NCBI RefSeq assembly: GCF_026810225.1
Contig: NZ_CP113865.1
Span: forward strand, 1,012,001-1,076,000
Origin: Caldicellulosiruptor morganii
GTDB lineage: Bacteria; Bacillota; Thermoanaerobacteria; Caldicellulosiruptorales; Caldicellulosiruptoraceae
Direction: 5' to 3'
Length of the DNA stretch: 64,000 nt
The notes under the pieces are model-generated. The model saw only the letters and a list, made by a program, of their open reading frames with translations. It had not been told where the DNA came from and ran no database searches. How positions within the stretch are numbered: the first letter of the stretch is position 1; each line of letters opens with the position of its first letter. A program made the position numbers and the translations under genes. Of this stretch, positions 25,658-34,137 are shown piece by piece.

Positions 25658-26302
25658 ATGAAAAGGTACACTGTAGTAATGGGCTACTCCTTTGAAGAAT
25701 ATGACATCGAAAATGGGAACGCAGGGTTTGCTTACTTTTTTGTAGAAGATCTAAAGGAATTGGAAAACGATAAATACACTGTTATTCCCTATAAAGATTA
25801 TAACGAATTTGCAACAAAATTCAAGAATGCAGCTTTAACTGAAAAAATGGATGCTTACTTGATTGATAATATCATTGAAGCATGTGTTGATATTTCCCGG
25901 ATAATATATCCTTCTGATAGATTTTTCTCTGTGATTACTTACAATGTATCGGATAGGTTTAAAGAACTTATGTTCGAAACAAGAGCAAATGAATTTAAAA
26001 TTATAGTTGATAGAAAAGCTAACTCGGTTGAAATTAGAGGAGAGGGAGTATTACGTGACCCTGTTGTGGTAAGGGAATATGATATTGTAGATGCTGTGGA
26101 TGAGTTTCTGTTTGAATACAGGAAAGAAAATGTCAAACAATTTATGATAAGCTTGAAGAAGATGTACAAAGATAAATATGGTGAAGATTTGAAAATGAAT
26201 GTTGTTGGTAATAAACTTTTAATCTCTATTGGTAAAGATACTTTCGAATTTGATGATACACGCTTGGATATTGTTTATAATTTTATTATGAGCAGGAAAT
26301 GA
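25658..26302 (+). CDS. Unrecognised soluble protein of 214 residues
   Basis: I do not recognise a family. The protein is soluble, mixed alpha/beta and acidic, beginning MKRYTVVMGYSFEEYD; no cofactor motif, signal peptide or membrane segment is visible. The ATG at 25658 follows GGAGGGGAG closely and is preferred to a TTG at 25631. A TATAAT at 25616-25621 with no clear -35 lies upstream. The CoA-binding-domain gene starts 10 bp after it, and the two share one terminator, so they are probably a two-gene operon. Confidence 0.7.
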   Translation: MKRYTVVMGYSFEEYDIENGNAGFAYFFVEDLKELENDKYTVIPYKDYNEFATKFKNAALTEKMDAYLIDNIIEACVDISRIIYPSDRFFSVITYNVSDRFKELMFETRANEFKIIVDRKANSVEIRGEGVLRDPVVVREYDIVDAVDEFLFEYRKENVKQFMISLKKMYKDKYGEDLKMNVVGNKLLISIGKDTFEFDDTRLDIVYNFIMSRK

Positions 26303-26312
26303 GGATATAAAA

Positions 26313-26705
26313 ATGCAGCATATCGAAGAAGCACTTAAACTTAAAAATTGGGCAGTGGTTGGTGCAACCCCAAACAAACAAAAGTATGGTTATTTAGTGT
26401 TTAAAAAATTAGTTGAAAGTGGATACAATGTATTCCCTGTAAATCCGTTTTATGAAGTACTTGATGGGTATAAGGTTTACAGAAACATTAATGAAATTTC
26501 TGATAAAATTGACTGTATAAGCATGATTGTTGCACCAGAAAAAGGTGAGAAGTATATATTGGAGGCTGCAAGTAAAAATGTTAAATACATCTGGTTTCAA
26601 CCCGGTGCTGAGAATGCTAAACTTGTTGATATGTGTAAAGAATTAGATATTGTTCCAATTTACAATGCATGTATTTTGGTTGCTTTAAACTCTTTAAAAA
26701 AGTAA
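26313..26705 (+). CDS. CoA-binding domain protein (YccU-like)
   Basis: A 130-residue stand-alone CoA-binding Rossmann domain. Diagnostic pieces are WAVVGATPNKQKYGY (nucleotide-binding loop, residues 14-28), YNVFPVNPFYEVLDGYKVY, and KYIWFQPGAEN near residue 91, with NACILV at the end. Members of this COG1832 group bind CoA but have no assigned reaction; they are the same fold as succinyl-CoA synthetase alpha N-terminal domains. The ATG is 10 bp after the preceding unknown gene. Confidence 0.88.
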   Translation: MQHIEEALKLKNWAVVGATPNKQKYGYLVFKKLVESGYNVFPVNPFYEVLDGYKVYRNINEISDKIDCISMIVAPEKGEKYILEAASKNVKYIWFQPGAENAKLVDMCKELDIVPIYNACILVALNSLKK

Positions 26706-26738
26706 CCTGTCAGGTTGGCTTTTAACCTGACAGGTTTT
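26704..26738 (+). terminator. Rho-independent terminator
   Basis: AACCTGTCAGGTT (26704-26716) pairs perfectly with AACCTGACAGGTT (26724-26736) and is followed by TT; the TAA of the CoA-binding gene overlaps its first bases. Confidence 0.92.
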
Positions 26739-27014
26739 ACATTATTCATCAGTTAAGCTGGGTATACCAGACGATGTTTTTAAAGTGCAAGTCATTATCA
26801 GAAATATTTAGAGTATTGTTCAAAAAAGAAGTTTTATGCCTGTTGTTTTTGATAAAAAACCGGGCTGTTTTTTAAAAGAGTTAACCTGTGAAGAATTTTT
26901 GGATCAATGATCAGAGAAGTGATAAGTGAGCCTGCAAAATTATATTCTTCGATTTCTAAATTATCATTTCTTCAAGAGGAATTTTTTTAAAAAATAAAAA
27001 TCTAATCAAAGAAG
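26739..27014. other. Gap without a recognisable gene
   Basis: This AT-rich stretch holds only short frames, such as a 27-codon plus-strand frame from 26908 (MIREVISEPAKLYSS...) without a ribosome site and a ~40-codon minus-strand run. It has the look of decayed coding sequence, but nothing can be identified. Confidence 0.4.
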
Positions 27015-27023
27015 GTGATACCG

Positions 27024-27605
27024 ATGGAAGCCAGGATTCCTAAGATTTACACCTATGCAGACTATCTTCAGCTGCCAGAAGACGCAAAAGTAGAGCTGAT
27101 TGAAGGTGTTATCTATGATATGAGCCCTGCTCCTTCGAGAATCCACCAGAAAATTGTAGTGGAATTGACAACAACAATTAATAACTATATCAAAAACAAC
27201 AAAAAACCCTGTGAAATTTACGCAGCTCCATTTGATGTTGTCCTGATAGAAGAAGGGCAGGATGAAAAGCAGGCAGTCAATGTTGTGCAGCCAGATATTT
27301 CGATTATTTGCGATAAGAAAAAACTTACTGACAAAGGCTGCATTGGAGCTCCTGAGATGATAATTGAGGTGGTGTCACAAAATAATCCTGCGCATGATTA
27401 TATCAGAAAACTTAACCTTTACACTCAATTTGGAGTTAAAGAATACTGGATTGTCAATCCATATGAACAGAACATTTTTGTGTATGTATATCATCAAGAG
27501 ACAGGATATTCATATCCCAAAGTTTACACTTTCAACGACAAAGTGAAGGTCTCTCTTTTTGAGGACCTTATAATAGACTTTGCCCAGATAAAAGAGGTGC
27601 TGTAA
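27024..27605 (+). CDS. Uma2 family endonuclease (DUF820)
   Basis: A 193-residue protein of the Uma2/DUF820 group, with a PD-(D/E)xK-type restriction-endonuclease fold. Visible are YTYADYLQLPEDAKVELIEG at the start, MSPAPSRIHQKI, the metal-binding QPDISIIC (Asp near residue 92), PEMIIEVVSQ (Glu near 115) and the terminal KLNLYTQFGVKEYWIVNP. Biological role is unknown; the family multiplies in some genomes and may be mobile. The ATG at 27024 is 7 nt after AAGGTG and is chosen over the GTG at 27015. It is isolated between two decayed gaps. Confidence 0.88.
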   Translation: MEARIPKIYTYADYLQLPEDAKVELIEGVIYDMSPAPSRIHQKIVVELTTTINNYIKNNKKPCEIYAAPFDVVLIEEGQDEKQAVNVVQPDISIICDKKKLTDKGCIGAPEMIIEVVSQNNPAHDYIRKLNLYTQFGVKEYWIVNPYEQNIFVYVYHQETGYSYPKVYTFNDKVKVSLFEDLIIDFAQIKEVL

Positions 27606-27877
27606 TATGCCTGCAAAAAGACAAAGAAGAGAGGGAATAATGAAGGTAGTATTTACAAACCAAAAGATGGGCTCTGGTTGAAAAATATAGTGCCTTTGCC
27701 ACCAATTTAATATCCAATCTCACATCTTACCAGAAATAAGGAAAGCTGCAGCAATGAAATTAAATAATCTATTTGAGCAAATAAGTTTAAAGGGTAACCA
27801 CTCCTAAGTAGATGGAGCAGTTACCCCAAAATTTTACAGTGTTATATTTTACCTATCCTCAAACCCCTTGATTTTAT
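27606..27877. other. Gap with probable decayed coding sequence
   Basis: After the Uma2 gene a 24-codon frame (MPAKRQRREGIMKVVF..., ATG at 27608) begins at once, then stops; no family is recognisable. The second half carries the hairpin described as a possible tRNA terminator. Confidence 0.4.
27785..27828 (-). terminator. Possible terminator of the tRNA-Thr transcript
   Basis: On the minus strand GGGGTAAC.. GCTCC and GGAG..GTTACCC form a stem of 7 plus 4 bp with an internal loop (plus-strand arms 27792-27804 and 27814-27827), followed by TTTAAACTTATTT. It lies 50 nt past the tRNA 3' end. Confidence 0.45.
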
Positions 27878-27952
27878 TGGAGCTCCATGGGGGATTCGAA
27901 CCCCCGACCGGTCGATTACGAATCGACTGCTCTGCCACTGAGCTAATGGAGC
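27878..27952 (-). tRNA. tRNA-Thr (anticodon CGU)
   Basis: All four arms fold: acceptor GCTCCAT/ATGGAGC, D stem GCTC/GAGC, anticodon stem GTCGA/TCGAC around loop TTCGTAA (anticodon CGT, decoding ACG), and T stem GGGGG/CCCCC with TTCGAAT. The 3' CCA is encoded. It stands alone with its own promoter. Confidence 0.97.
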
Positions 27953-27964
27953 ACCTACAATACA

Positions 27965-27994
27965 ATTATAATATTTTTCTTGACAACAAATCAA
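27965..27994 (-). promoter_or_regulatory. Promoter of tRNA-Thr
   Basis: On the minus strand TTGATT (27994-27989) and a consensus TATAAT (27970-27965) are 18 nt apart, 12 bp before the mature tRNA 5' end. Confidence 0.65.
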
Positions 27995-28071
27995 GAGTTA
28001 TTGTATTAATTTAATATTGCTAAATAATATTTTTGCATGGTAAAAGCTAAAAGAAAGGAGATTGCAGATTT

Positions 28072-28956
28072 ATGAAAGCACTTGTAGATTGCATCCACTG
28101 CTATTTGAAACAAGCCGTTTCGTGTATGGAAATGGTAAACATACCTGATGAAAGAAAAATAGAAGTACTGTATATTCTTATGGATTTTATAAAAACTTTA
28201 GATCCACAGGCATCACCAGCTTACAATTCCTCACTTGTCTTACTTAAGACATACGAGATTATAAAAAACCGTGACCCATACTGCTACGCTAAAAAGCAGT
28301 CTAATGCGCTGGCACTTGAGCTATATGAAGATATGAAGAAGAAGGTTTTTGGTGCAAGTGACCCTCTTTACAGTGCTTTAAAAGTGGCTGTAGCAGGAAA
28401 TGTAATTGACCTGGGTATAAAAAGAGATTTTGATATTGAAACTGAGCTTTCCAATGCTTTTGGGTACGGTTTTTCAATAGATGACTATGCTTTATTAAAA
28501 GATAGAATTAAAACTGCCAAAGATATTGTAATTGCTGGAGACAATGCAGGAGAGATTGTATTTGACAAGATTTTGGTAGAAGTACTAAGACAAATGGGAA
28601 AGAGTGTATACTACATAGTGAAAACAGAGCCTATTTTGAATGATTCAACATTGGAAGATGCAAAAGAAGTTGGGATGGACAGAATTGCAAATGTTGTTGA
28701 TACAGGAGTAGGACTTCTGGGTATTCCAAAAAATTTAGTGTCTTTGGAAGTAAAACAATTAATCTTGAATGCTGATGTAATAATATCAAAAGGTCAGGCA
28801 AACTTTGAATCCCTTGATGAGTTCGAAGAAATTCAAGCTAACATATTCTATCTTCTGAAGATTAAGTGTGAATTCCTGGCAAAGAAACTTGGCTTTAAGC
28901 TGGGAGATTTGGTGCTGATTAATGGTGAAAATTCAAAAAAGAGGAATTCAGAATGA
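28072..28956 (+). CDS. DUF89 family metal-dependent phosphatase
   Basis: A 294-residue protein of the DUF89/ARMT1-like family (subfamily I), whose members are metal-dependent phosphatases thought to remove damaged phosphometabolites. The subfamily marks are an N-terminal DCIHCYLKQA with its CxxC, the DPYCYAKKQSN segment, the metal-site GDNAGEIVFDK (residues ~158-168), KTEPILNDSTLEDA and SKGQANFESL. The natural substrate is unknown. The stop lies 8 bp from that of the convergent deacetylase-like gene. ATG at 28072 behind AAAGGAG. Confidence 0.85.
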   Translation: MKALVDCIHCYLKQAVSCMEMVNIPDERKIEVLYILMDFIKTLDPQASPAYNSSLVLLKTYEIIKNRDPYCYAKKQSNALALELYEDMKKKVFGASDPLYSALKVAVAGNVIDLGIKRDFDIETELSNAFGYGFSIDDYALLKDRIKTAKDIVIAGDNAGEIVFDKILVEVLRQMGKSVYYIVKTEPILNDSTLEDAKEVGMDRIANVVDTGVGLLGIPKNLVSLEVKQLILNADVIISKGQANFESLDEFEEIQANIFYLLKIKCEFLAKKLGFKLGDLVLINGENSKKRNSE

Positions 28957-28964
28957 ACCAGAAA

Positions 28965-30287
28965 TTATTTTGAATATTCTTTTTTGTAAAATTCAAAATT
29001 TCTTTTGTCTTGCAATATTACATGAGAGAAACTGCCAGAGTCAGTATTAGAAAAAATATCGTATCCCTGATTATAACATTCATCACAGGCATCAAACGGT
29101 ATTACAATTGCAAGGACTCTATAGTTTAAACAAGTAGATTCAATAGTTATAAGACCAGAACATTTGTTACAAATCTTAATGTTTTCAAGCTGTTGTTCTA
29201 AAAATCCCATGGTATCGTAATATATTGATTTTTTTCGCGTAAAATGTTTCTGGTATTTTTTCTTTACATCATGTTCTATTTGTTCTTTGTTTTTCCATAT
29301 AATATATACATTTTCACATAATTTTTTAATATATTCACTTATTCTGGTTGATTGTCTTAATTTTTCCGGGTCATAATCAGGTTCTTTAATGTTGGAACAA
29401 TCAATTCCTGCAAGTGCAAATATAATTCCAAGGTTAACATAGGGCAATGCATCTTCAACAGAATAACCACCTTCTAATACAGAAATATGAGGATTTAGCT
29501 TTTCTGTGAGTTTGGCATAACCCTGAGCGGAAAAGTTCATATTTGTCAGAGGATCAGAATAATGATTGTCTTGTCCGGCTGAGTTTATGATAATTTCAGG
29601 TTTAAATTCTTCTAAGATGGGTAGAATTAGATTTTCCAGACAATACAAAAAGCCTTCGTCTGATGTATAAGGTGATAAAGGTAAGTTAAGGGTGTATCCA
29701 GTTGCAGCCGGTCCGCCTATTTCGTTTGTAAATCCACTTCCAGGGTAAAGTGTTCTACCATCCTGATGCAAGGATATAAAAAGAACATCTTTGTCGTTCC
29801 AGAATATGTCCTGTGTTCCGTCACCGTGATGGCAATCTGTATCAATGATTGCTATCTTTTTTATTTTATGCTCTTTTCTTAAATATTCCACCATTATTGC
29901 TTCATTGTTTATCACGCAAAATCCTCTATCACCGTACGTTATTCTATGTGCATGGTGACCGGGTGGACGAATTAAAGCAAATCCTTTTGCAATCTCATTT
30001 GACAAAATTTTTTTAACCAGTGTGATACAGCTGCTTGCTGCTATTTTGTGTGAAATGGTTGCAATAGAATCAACGTCGGGGATACAAAAGTGTGTAAGGT
30101 TTATATATTTGTCATCAATAATTTCAGGATTGTACACAAATATATTTTCATAATCAAAAAGACCCTCTTCTTCAATCTGGTCAATGGTATAAAGAAGTCT
30201 TTCTTCTCTTTCAGGATGTGTGGGTGTGATTCTCCAATCAAAAGCAGGAAAAAGGATAAGTCCAAGTTTGTTCTGTGCTTTTTGCAT
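28965..30287 (-). CDS. Histone deacetylase family protein with C-terminal CxxC...CxxC module
   Basis: A 440-residue zinc hydrolase of the arginase/deacetylase fold; relatives deacetylate proteins, acetyl-CoA synthetase (AcuC) or acetylpolyamines. Active-site elements are all present: RPPGHHAH (catalytic His pair, residues ~111-112), DTDCHHGDG (zinc Asp and His, ~149-157), SAGQDNHYSDPL (zinc Asp) and LEGGY (catalytic Tyr). After the catalytic domain the protein has ~130 extra residues with CNKC (~373-376) and CDEC (~401-404), probably a zinc ribbon. The ATG at 30287 behind GGAGG is chosen over an ATG at 30365 inside the upstream gene. It lies 17 bp after the hydantoinase-like gene, so the two form an operon. 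Confidence 0.88.
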   Translation of the reverse strand: MQKAQNKLGLILFPAFDWRITPTHPEREERLLYTIDQIEEEGLFDYENIFVYNPEIIDDKYINLTHFCIPDVDSIATISHKIAASSCITLVKKILSNEIAKGFALIRPPGHHAHRITYGDRGFCVINNEAIMVEYLRKEHKIKKIAIIDTDCHHGDGTQDIFWNDKDVLFISLHQDGRTLYPGSGFTNEIGGPAATGYTLNLPLSPYTSDEGFLYCLENLILPILEEFKPEIIINSAGQDNHYSDPLTNMNFSAQGYAKLTEKLNPHISVLEGGYSVEDALPYVNLGIIFALAGIDCSNIKEPDYDPEKLRQSTRISEYIKKLCENVYIIWKNKEQIEHDVKKKYQKHFTRKKSIYYDTMGFLEQQLENIKICNKCSGLITIESTCLNYRVLAIVIPFDACDECYNQGYDIFSNTDSGSFSHVILQDKRNFEFYKKEYSK

Positions 30288-30304
30288 CTTTAAAAAACCT
30301 CCGT

Positions 30305-31945
30305 TTATTCTAATTGTTGCAACTTGGGTTTTAGCTGTGCTTTTAACCTGATTATTTTGCCACAATATTTAAAGTTCCTGATCATGTTAAATGAATTTTC
30401 CTCAATAATTTCTATTTCGTCTACCGAAATGGCATCACCTGCTTCTATGATATTTTCTATCAAAAAATTCTTTGCCTGAGCAATAGAAAAATCTATATCA
30501 ACACTTTCATACCTGTTCAATTCGGGTATATAAACTATCCCCTGCTCAGTATCTGCAACCAGGTTATATTCTCTTGACAGTGAACCAAGTGCACAGCCTA
30601 TTGCGTTTGCCACCATATAATATTTGGGGACCTCTACCTTGATTTTTAACCTTTTTGCTAAATGTTCAGCAATCAAATCAGCAGCTCCGCCAATTACAAT
30701 TGCCTTTTCTGGTTCAAATTTTTCACCGTATAAAAGTTTTTGGATTGTATATATGGGAGCAGAATTAATATATTCAATGCCTTCTTTTATCTTTTTGCAA
30801 ATTAAACTTAGAGCTGTCTCTAATACTTCATTACAAAAATGTAGAGGAGGCATGTTCACTTTTTTGGATAAATTTATAAGTCGAGCTTGGAGCTTGCAAT
30901 CAAAACAGGATAAGTTCTTCATGTACAGCAGCACGTCAGAAAAGGTTACAATATTTTCTCTCTCGGTTGCAAATGGTTTTACAGTTTCAGGACCAACTGA
31001 AATATGATCTTCAAGTTTTACAAGACTGTCGCCGCCGATTCCCACAGACCTTGAATAAATGGCACGAACCAGGGTAGGATATCTTCCTATAGTTGCTCCA
31101 TACTGCTCTAAGACAAATTGACCATTACAGACAAATGAAATATCAGTAGTGGTACCGCCAATGTCAATTATAACTGCATTTGAGAGTGGCTTTGATAGGA
31201 TATAACCACCCTGTGCTGAAGCAGCGGGACCTGACAGGATTGAGAAAATGGGAAATTCTTTTAAACTGTCTAAATTAATAATTCCACCATCGGGTTTTTG
31301 AATAAATGCAATTTCTGGAGGTAGATTTTTTTCTTTTAAAAACTCCGAAATAGCATTATAAAGAAGCTTAAAGCTGCTATAAACAGCTGAATTCAAATAT
31401 GTTGAGAATACTCTTCTTGGAAAGTTCAGCTTTCCAGAAATTCTATGACCTTTTGAAATGAATTCAAAACCGTGCTTTTTTACAATTTCATATATTTCAT
31501 TCTCATGTTTTGGATTTCTCACAGAAAATTTACAGGCAATCCCCACGTGTTTAATTGAAAGCTTTTTAAATTCTGATATTGCTTTTTCTACCGTATCATG
31601 TGAAAAACCTTTTACTTCAATGCCCCTGTTGTTTATGTATCCATCAACCATGACATTGGCATCTGCACACATAAGAAAATCCGGATTTGCTCCAATCCCA
31701 TTTTCGATTATCATTCCAACTTTATCAAGTTTATTTTGAACAATTGCATTTGTGGTAATTGTAGTACTGAGTATAATGCGATTTAGAATAGGAGTATAAT
31801 CTGCTGTTATAAACTTTTGTAAACTTGTCAATACAGATGAAAGAATATCATCACCAAGTTCGAATTTTTTATAATCAACAACTTTATTGTTTTCAATTGC
31901 GACAATGTCAATATTTGTTCCACCCACATCAAGACCAATTATCAT
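30305..31945 (-). CDS. Hydantoinase/oxoprolinase family protein (HyuA-like ATPase)
   Basis: A 546-residue ASKHA-fold ATPase of the hydantoinase A/oxoprolinase group, which uses ATP to open cyclic amides. LDVGGTNIDIV at residues 4-14 is the first phosphate-binding loop, STTITTNAIV follows near 60, and the second loop IDIGGTTTDISFV is near 270, with GIGGDS and AIVIGGAADL further on. No HyuB partner is nearby; instead the deacetylase-like hydrolase follows at 17 bp. The substrate is unknown. It may be a large acyl/amide-processing partner of that enzyme. ATG at 31945. Confidence 0.85.
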   Translation of the reverse strand: MIIGLDVGGTNIDIVAIENNKVVDYKKFELGDDILSSVLTSLQKFITADYTPILNRIILSTTITTNAIVQNKLDKVGMIIENGIGANPDFLMCADANVMVDGYINNRGIEVKGFSHDTVEKAISEFKKLSIKHVGIACKFSVRNPKHENEIYEIVKKHGFEFISKGHRISGKLNFPRRVFSTYLNSAVYSSFKLLYNAISEFLKEKNLPPEIAFIQKPDGGIINLDSLKEFPIFSILSGPAASAQGGYILSKPLSNAVIIDIGGTTTDISFVCNGQFVLEQYGATIGRYPTLVRAIYSRSVGIGGDSLVKLEDHISVGPETVKPFATERENIVTFSDVLLYMKNLSCFDCKLQARLINLSKKVNMPPLHFCNEVLETALSLICKKIKEGIEYINSAPIYTIQKLLYGEKFEPEKAIVIGGAADLIAEHLAKRLKIKVEVPKYYMVANAIGCALGSLSREYNLVADTEQGIVYIPELNRYESVDIDFSIAQAKNFLIENIIEAGDAISVDEIEIIEENSFNMIRNFKYCGKIIRLKAQLKPKLQQLE

Positions 31946-31997
31946 TTTAGGTTCACCTGCTTTTTAAGGTGGTTTATAATTATTATTATAACCCTTT

Positions 31998-32027
31998 CTT
32001 GATTTTATGGGTAAAAATACTTTAAAA
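31998..32027 (+). promoter_or_regulatory. Promoter of the yicC-remA-gmk operon
   Basis: TTGATT (31998-32003) and TAAAAT (32022-32027) are 18 nt apart, 65 bp before the yicC-type gene. It sits in the 146-bp divergent gap with the hydantoinase-like gene, whose own minus-strand TATAAT is also in this gap. Confidence 0.55.
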
Positions 32028-32091
32028 TAGATAGTGCAAATAGTTTTTGCATTTTTGTTTTAAATAATTCGAAAGGAATGATCTTACTGCA

Positions 32092-32973
32092 ATGATTAAA
32101 AGCATGACAGGTTATGGTGGGTCAAGACAAATTACCAACCAGAGAGAGTATTCAGTTGACATAAGGAGTGTAAACCATAGGTATTTAGAAATAAACCTGA
32201 GAATACCGAAGGAATTTATAAAGTTTGAAAGTGAAATAAAAAATCTTGTATCAACTTATATTTCTCGTGGTAAAGTTGATGTCTATATAAATTTTAAAAG
32301 TTTCAGTGAGAAAGATTACAGAATAACGCCCAATTTGGGACTGCTAAAGCAGTATTTAGAGGCAATAAATGTTGTAAGACAGAACTTTGCAGAGATTCAG
32401 GATGATTTTAGCCTATCAACTTTTATAAAGCTTCCGGATGCGCTTATTATTGAAAATCAGGAGCTTGACAGTGATATAATAAAAAATGAGCTCTTGTGTT
32501 GTGTTGAGGATGCAGTTAAAAGTCTTGATAATATGAGGAGAACCGAAGGTGAAAATTTAAAAAAAGACATATTGAAGAGAATTGAAAAGATAAAAGAGAT
32601 AATTACTACTATAGAACAATTTTCAGTTTCCCTGGTTGAAAATTATCGCGAGAAGCTTTATAAGAGAGTCAGTGAGTATTTTGACTTGAAAAATATAGAC
32701 GAAAATAGACTGATGCTGGAGATAACTCTTTTTGCTGACAAGAGTGATATAACCGAAGAATTGGTAAGGCTTAAGAGTCATATAAATCAGTTTGTTGAAT
32801 GTATAGAAAAAGGAGGAGTTGTTGGCAAAAAGCTTGATTTTATTGTTCAGGAAATGAACAGAGAGGCAAACACAATTGGTGCAAAGTCTACAATCTATGA
32901 GATTTCAAATTCTGTTGTTAGCCTAAAAGATGAACTTGAAAAAATTCGTGAACAGGTTCAAAATATTGAGTAG
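32092..32973 (+). CDS. YicC family endoribonuclease
   Basis: A 293-residue YicC protein; E. coli YicC is an endoribonuclease acting on small RNAs, and the Bacillus homologue YloC degrades mRNA. The protein opens with MIKSMTGYGGSR and continues with DIRSVNHRYLEINLRIPKE, both diagnostic. The C-terminal DUF1732 domain shows as LEITLFADKSDITEELVRLKSH and GKKLDFIVQEMNREANTIGAKS. It precedes remA and gmk, the standard Firmicute order. ATG at 32092. Confidence 0.95.
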   Translation: MIKSMTGYGGSRQITNQREYSVDIRSVNHRYLEINLRIPKEFIKFESEIKNLVSTYISRGKVDVYINFKSFSEKDYRITPNLGLLKQYLEAINVVRQNFAEIQDDFSLSTFIKLPDALIIENQELDSDIIKNELLCCVEDAVKSLDNMRRTEGENLKKDILKRIEKIKEIITTIEQFSVSLVENYREKLYKRVSEYFDLKNIDENRLMLEITLFADKSDITEELVRLKSHINQFVECIEKGGVVGKKLDFIVQEMNREANTIGAKSTIYEISNSVVSLKDELEKIREQVQNIE

Positions 32974-32985
32974 AGGTGAGTTTCT

Positions 32986-33291
32986 TTGAGTAACAGTGGT
33001 AATATAAAACTTATCAATATTGGCTTTGGGAATATTGTTTCAGCAAACAGGTTAATAGCCATTGTCAGCCCTGATTCTGCGCCCATAAAAAGGATAATTC
33101 AGGAAGCAAGAGAAAGAGGAATGCTAATTGATGCAACATACGGAAGAAGAACAAGAGCTGTTATTATAACAGATTCTGACCATGTGATACTGTCAGCTGT
33201 CCAACCAGAGACTGTTGCACACAGGGTAATAGAGCCTGAAGAGGACTTTGAAGAGGATATTGATGTTGATGATGAGGTTGACAAAAAATGA
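32986..33291 (+). CDS. remA: RemA-like regulator (DUF370)
   Basis: RemA is a DNA-binding regulator of extracellular matrix and osmoprotection genes in Bacillus. The protein of 101 residues has the conserved core [50 protein letters not shown] and [18 protein letters not shown], followed by an acidic tail rich in Glu and Asp. The start is a TTG at 32986 with AGAGGTG upstream. Its stop overlaps the gmk ATG by 4 nt. The matrix role in this organism is inferred from the family only. Confidence 0.93.
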   Translation: MSNSGNIKLINIGFGNIVSANRLIAIVSPDSAPIKRIIQEARERGMLIDATYGRRTRAVIITDSDHVILSAVQPETVAHRVIEPEEDFEEDIDVDDEVDKK

Positions 33292-33887
33292 AAGAGGGGC
33301 TTTTAGTTGTCATATCAGGACCGGCAGGTGTTGGGAAAGGTACAGTTGTTGGCAGGCTTTTAGAGAAAAATGCCAATATCAAACTTTCAATTTCAAAAAC
33401 CACCAGAAAACCAAGACCTGGTGAAAAAGAAGGCATTAGCTATTTTTTTGTCTCCAGGGAACAATTTGAAGACGATATAAGAAACGACAACTTGTTAGAA
33501 TATGCTGAGTACAATAAAAATTATTATGGTACACCCAAAGACTTTGTTCTGGATACTTTGAAGAAGGGCTTTGATGTAATATTGGAGATTGAAACGCAGG
33601 GTGCTTTGAAAATCAAGTCTAAATTTGAGGATGCAGTACTTATATTCATATTACCTCCATCTATGCAGGAGCTTTATAACAGACTCAAAAAAAGAGCGAC
33701 CGAGACTGACCAGGAAATAGAGGCAAGAATGAATATTGCGAGAGGAGAAATCAGGCTTTTGCAAGAGTATGACTATTGTGTTGTAAATGATGATGTTGAT
33801 AAAGCTGTTGAGGCAATTGAAAAGATTATTGAAGTAGAAAAACTTAAAACAAAAAGATTCGACATAGAAAGCTTTTTAAAGGAGTGA
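33288..33887 (+). CDS. gmk: Guanylate kinase
   Basis: Converts GMP and ATP to GDP and ADP. The P-loop is [12 protein letters not shown] (residues ~10-21), the GMP-binding part shows as [19 protein letters not shown] (~39-57) and [15 protein letters not shown], and IFILPPSM and RIARGE-like NIARGEI complete the pattern. 199 residues is normal. ATG overlaps the remA stop (ATGA). It shares its operon with rpoZ, as in Bacillus. Confidence 0.98.
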   Translation: MKEGLLVVISGPAGVGKGTVVGRLLEKNANIKLSISKTTRKPRPGEKEGISYFFVSREQFEDDIRNDNLLEYAEYNKNYYGTPKDFVLDTLKKGFDVILEIETQGALKIKSKFEDAVLIFILPPSMQELYNRLKKRATETDQEIEARMNIARGEIRLLQEYDYCVVNDDVDKAVEAIEKIIEVEKLKTKRFDIESFLKE

Positions 33888-33894
33888 TTGTAAA

Positions 33895-34137
33895 GTGTTG
33901 CTTCGACCCGGGCTTGATGAACTTTTGCAGTATGTGGACAATAAATATACACTGTCTGTGCTTGTTGCAAAGCGGGCAAGACAGCTTTTAGAGCTGGCTC
34001 AAAAGAGAGTAGATTTAAATTTGAATTCTGACAAGTATGTAACAATGGCAGTAAATGAAATTGCTGCTGGAAAAATTTCTTACAGGTATGTAAACAAACA
34101 TGAAAAGCCGGTGAAAAAGAATGAGCCTAAAGGATAA
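33895..34137 (+). CDS. rpoZ: RNA polymerase omega subunit
   Basis: The omega chain (80 residues) helps fold the beta-prime subunit of RNA polymerase. Typical parts are LRPGLDELLQYVDNKYTLSVLVAKRARQL and YVTMAVNEIAAGKI, matching the family's N-terminal helix and AIxEIxxGK signature. The GTG at 33895 sits 8 nt after AAGGAG. It overlaps coaBC by 17 nt. Confidence 0.93.
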   Translation: MLLRPGLDELLQYVDNKYTLSVLVAKRARQLLELAQKRVDLNLNSDKYVTMAVNEIAAGKISYRYVNKHEKPVKKNEPKG

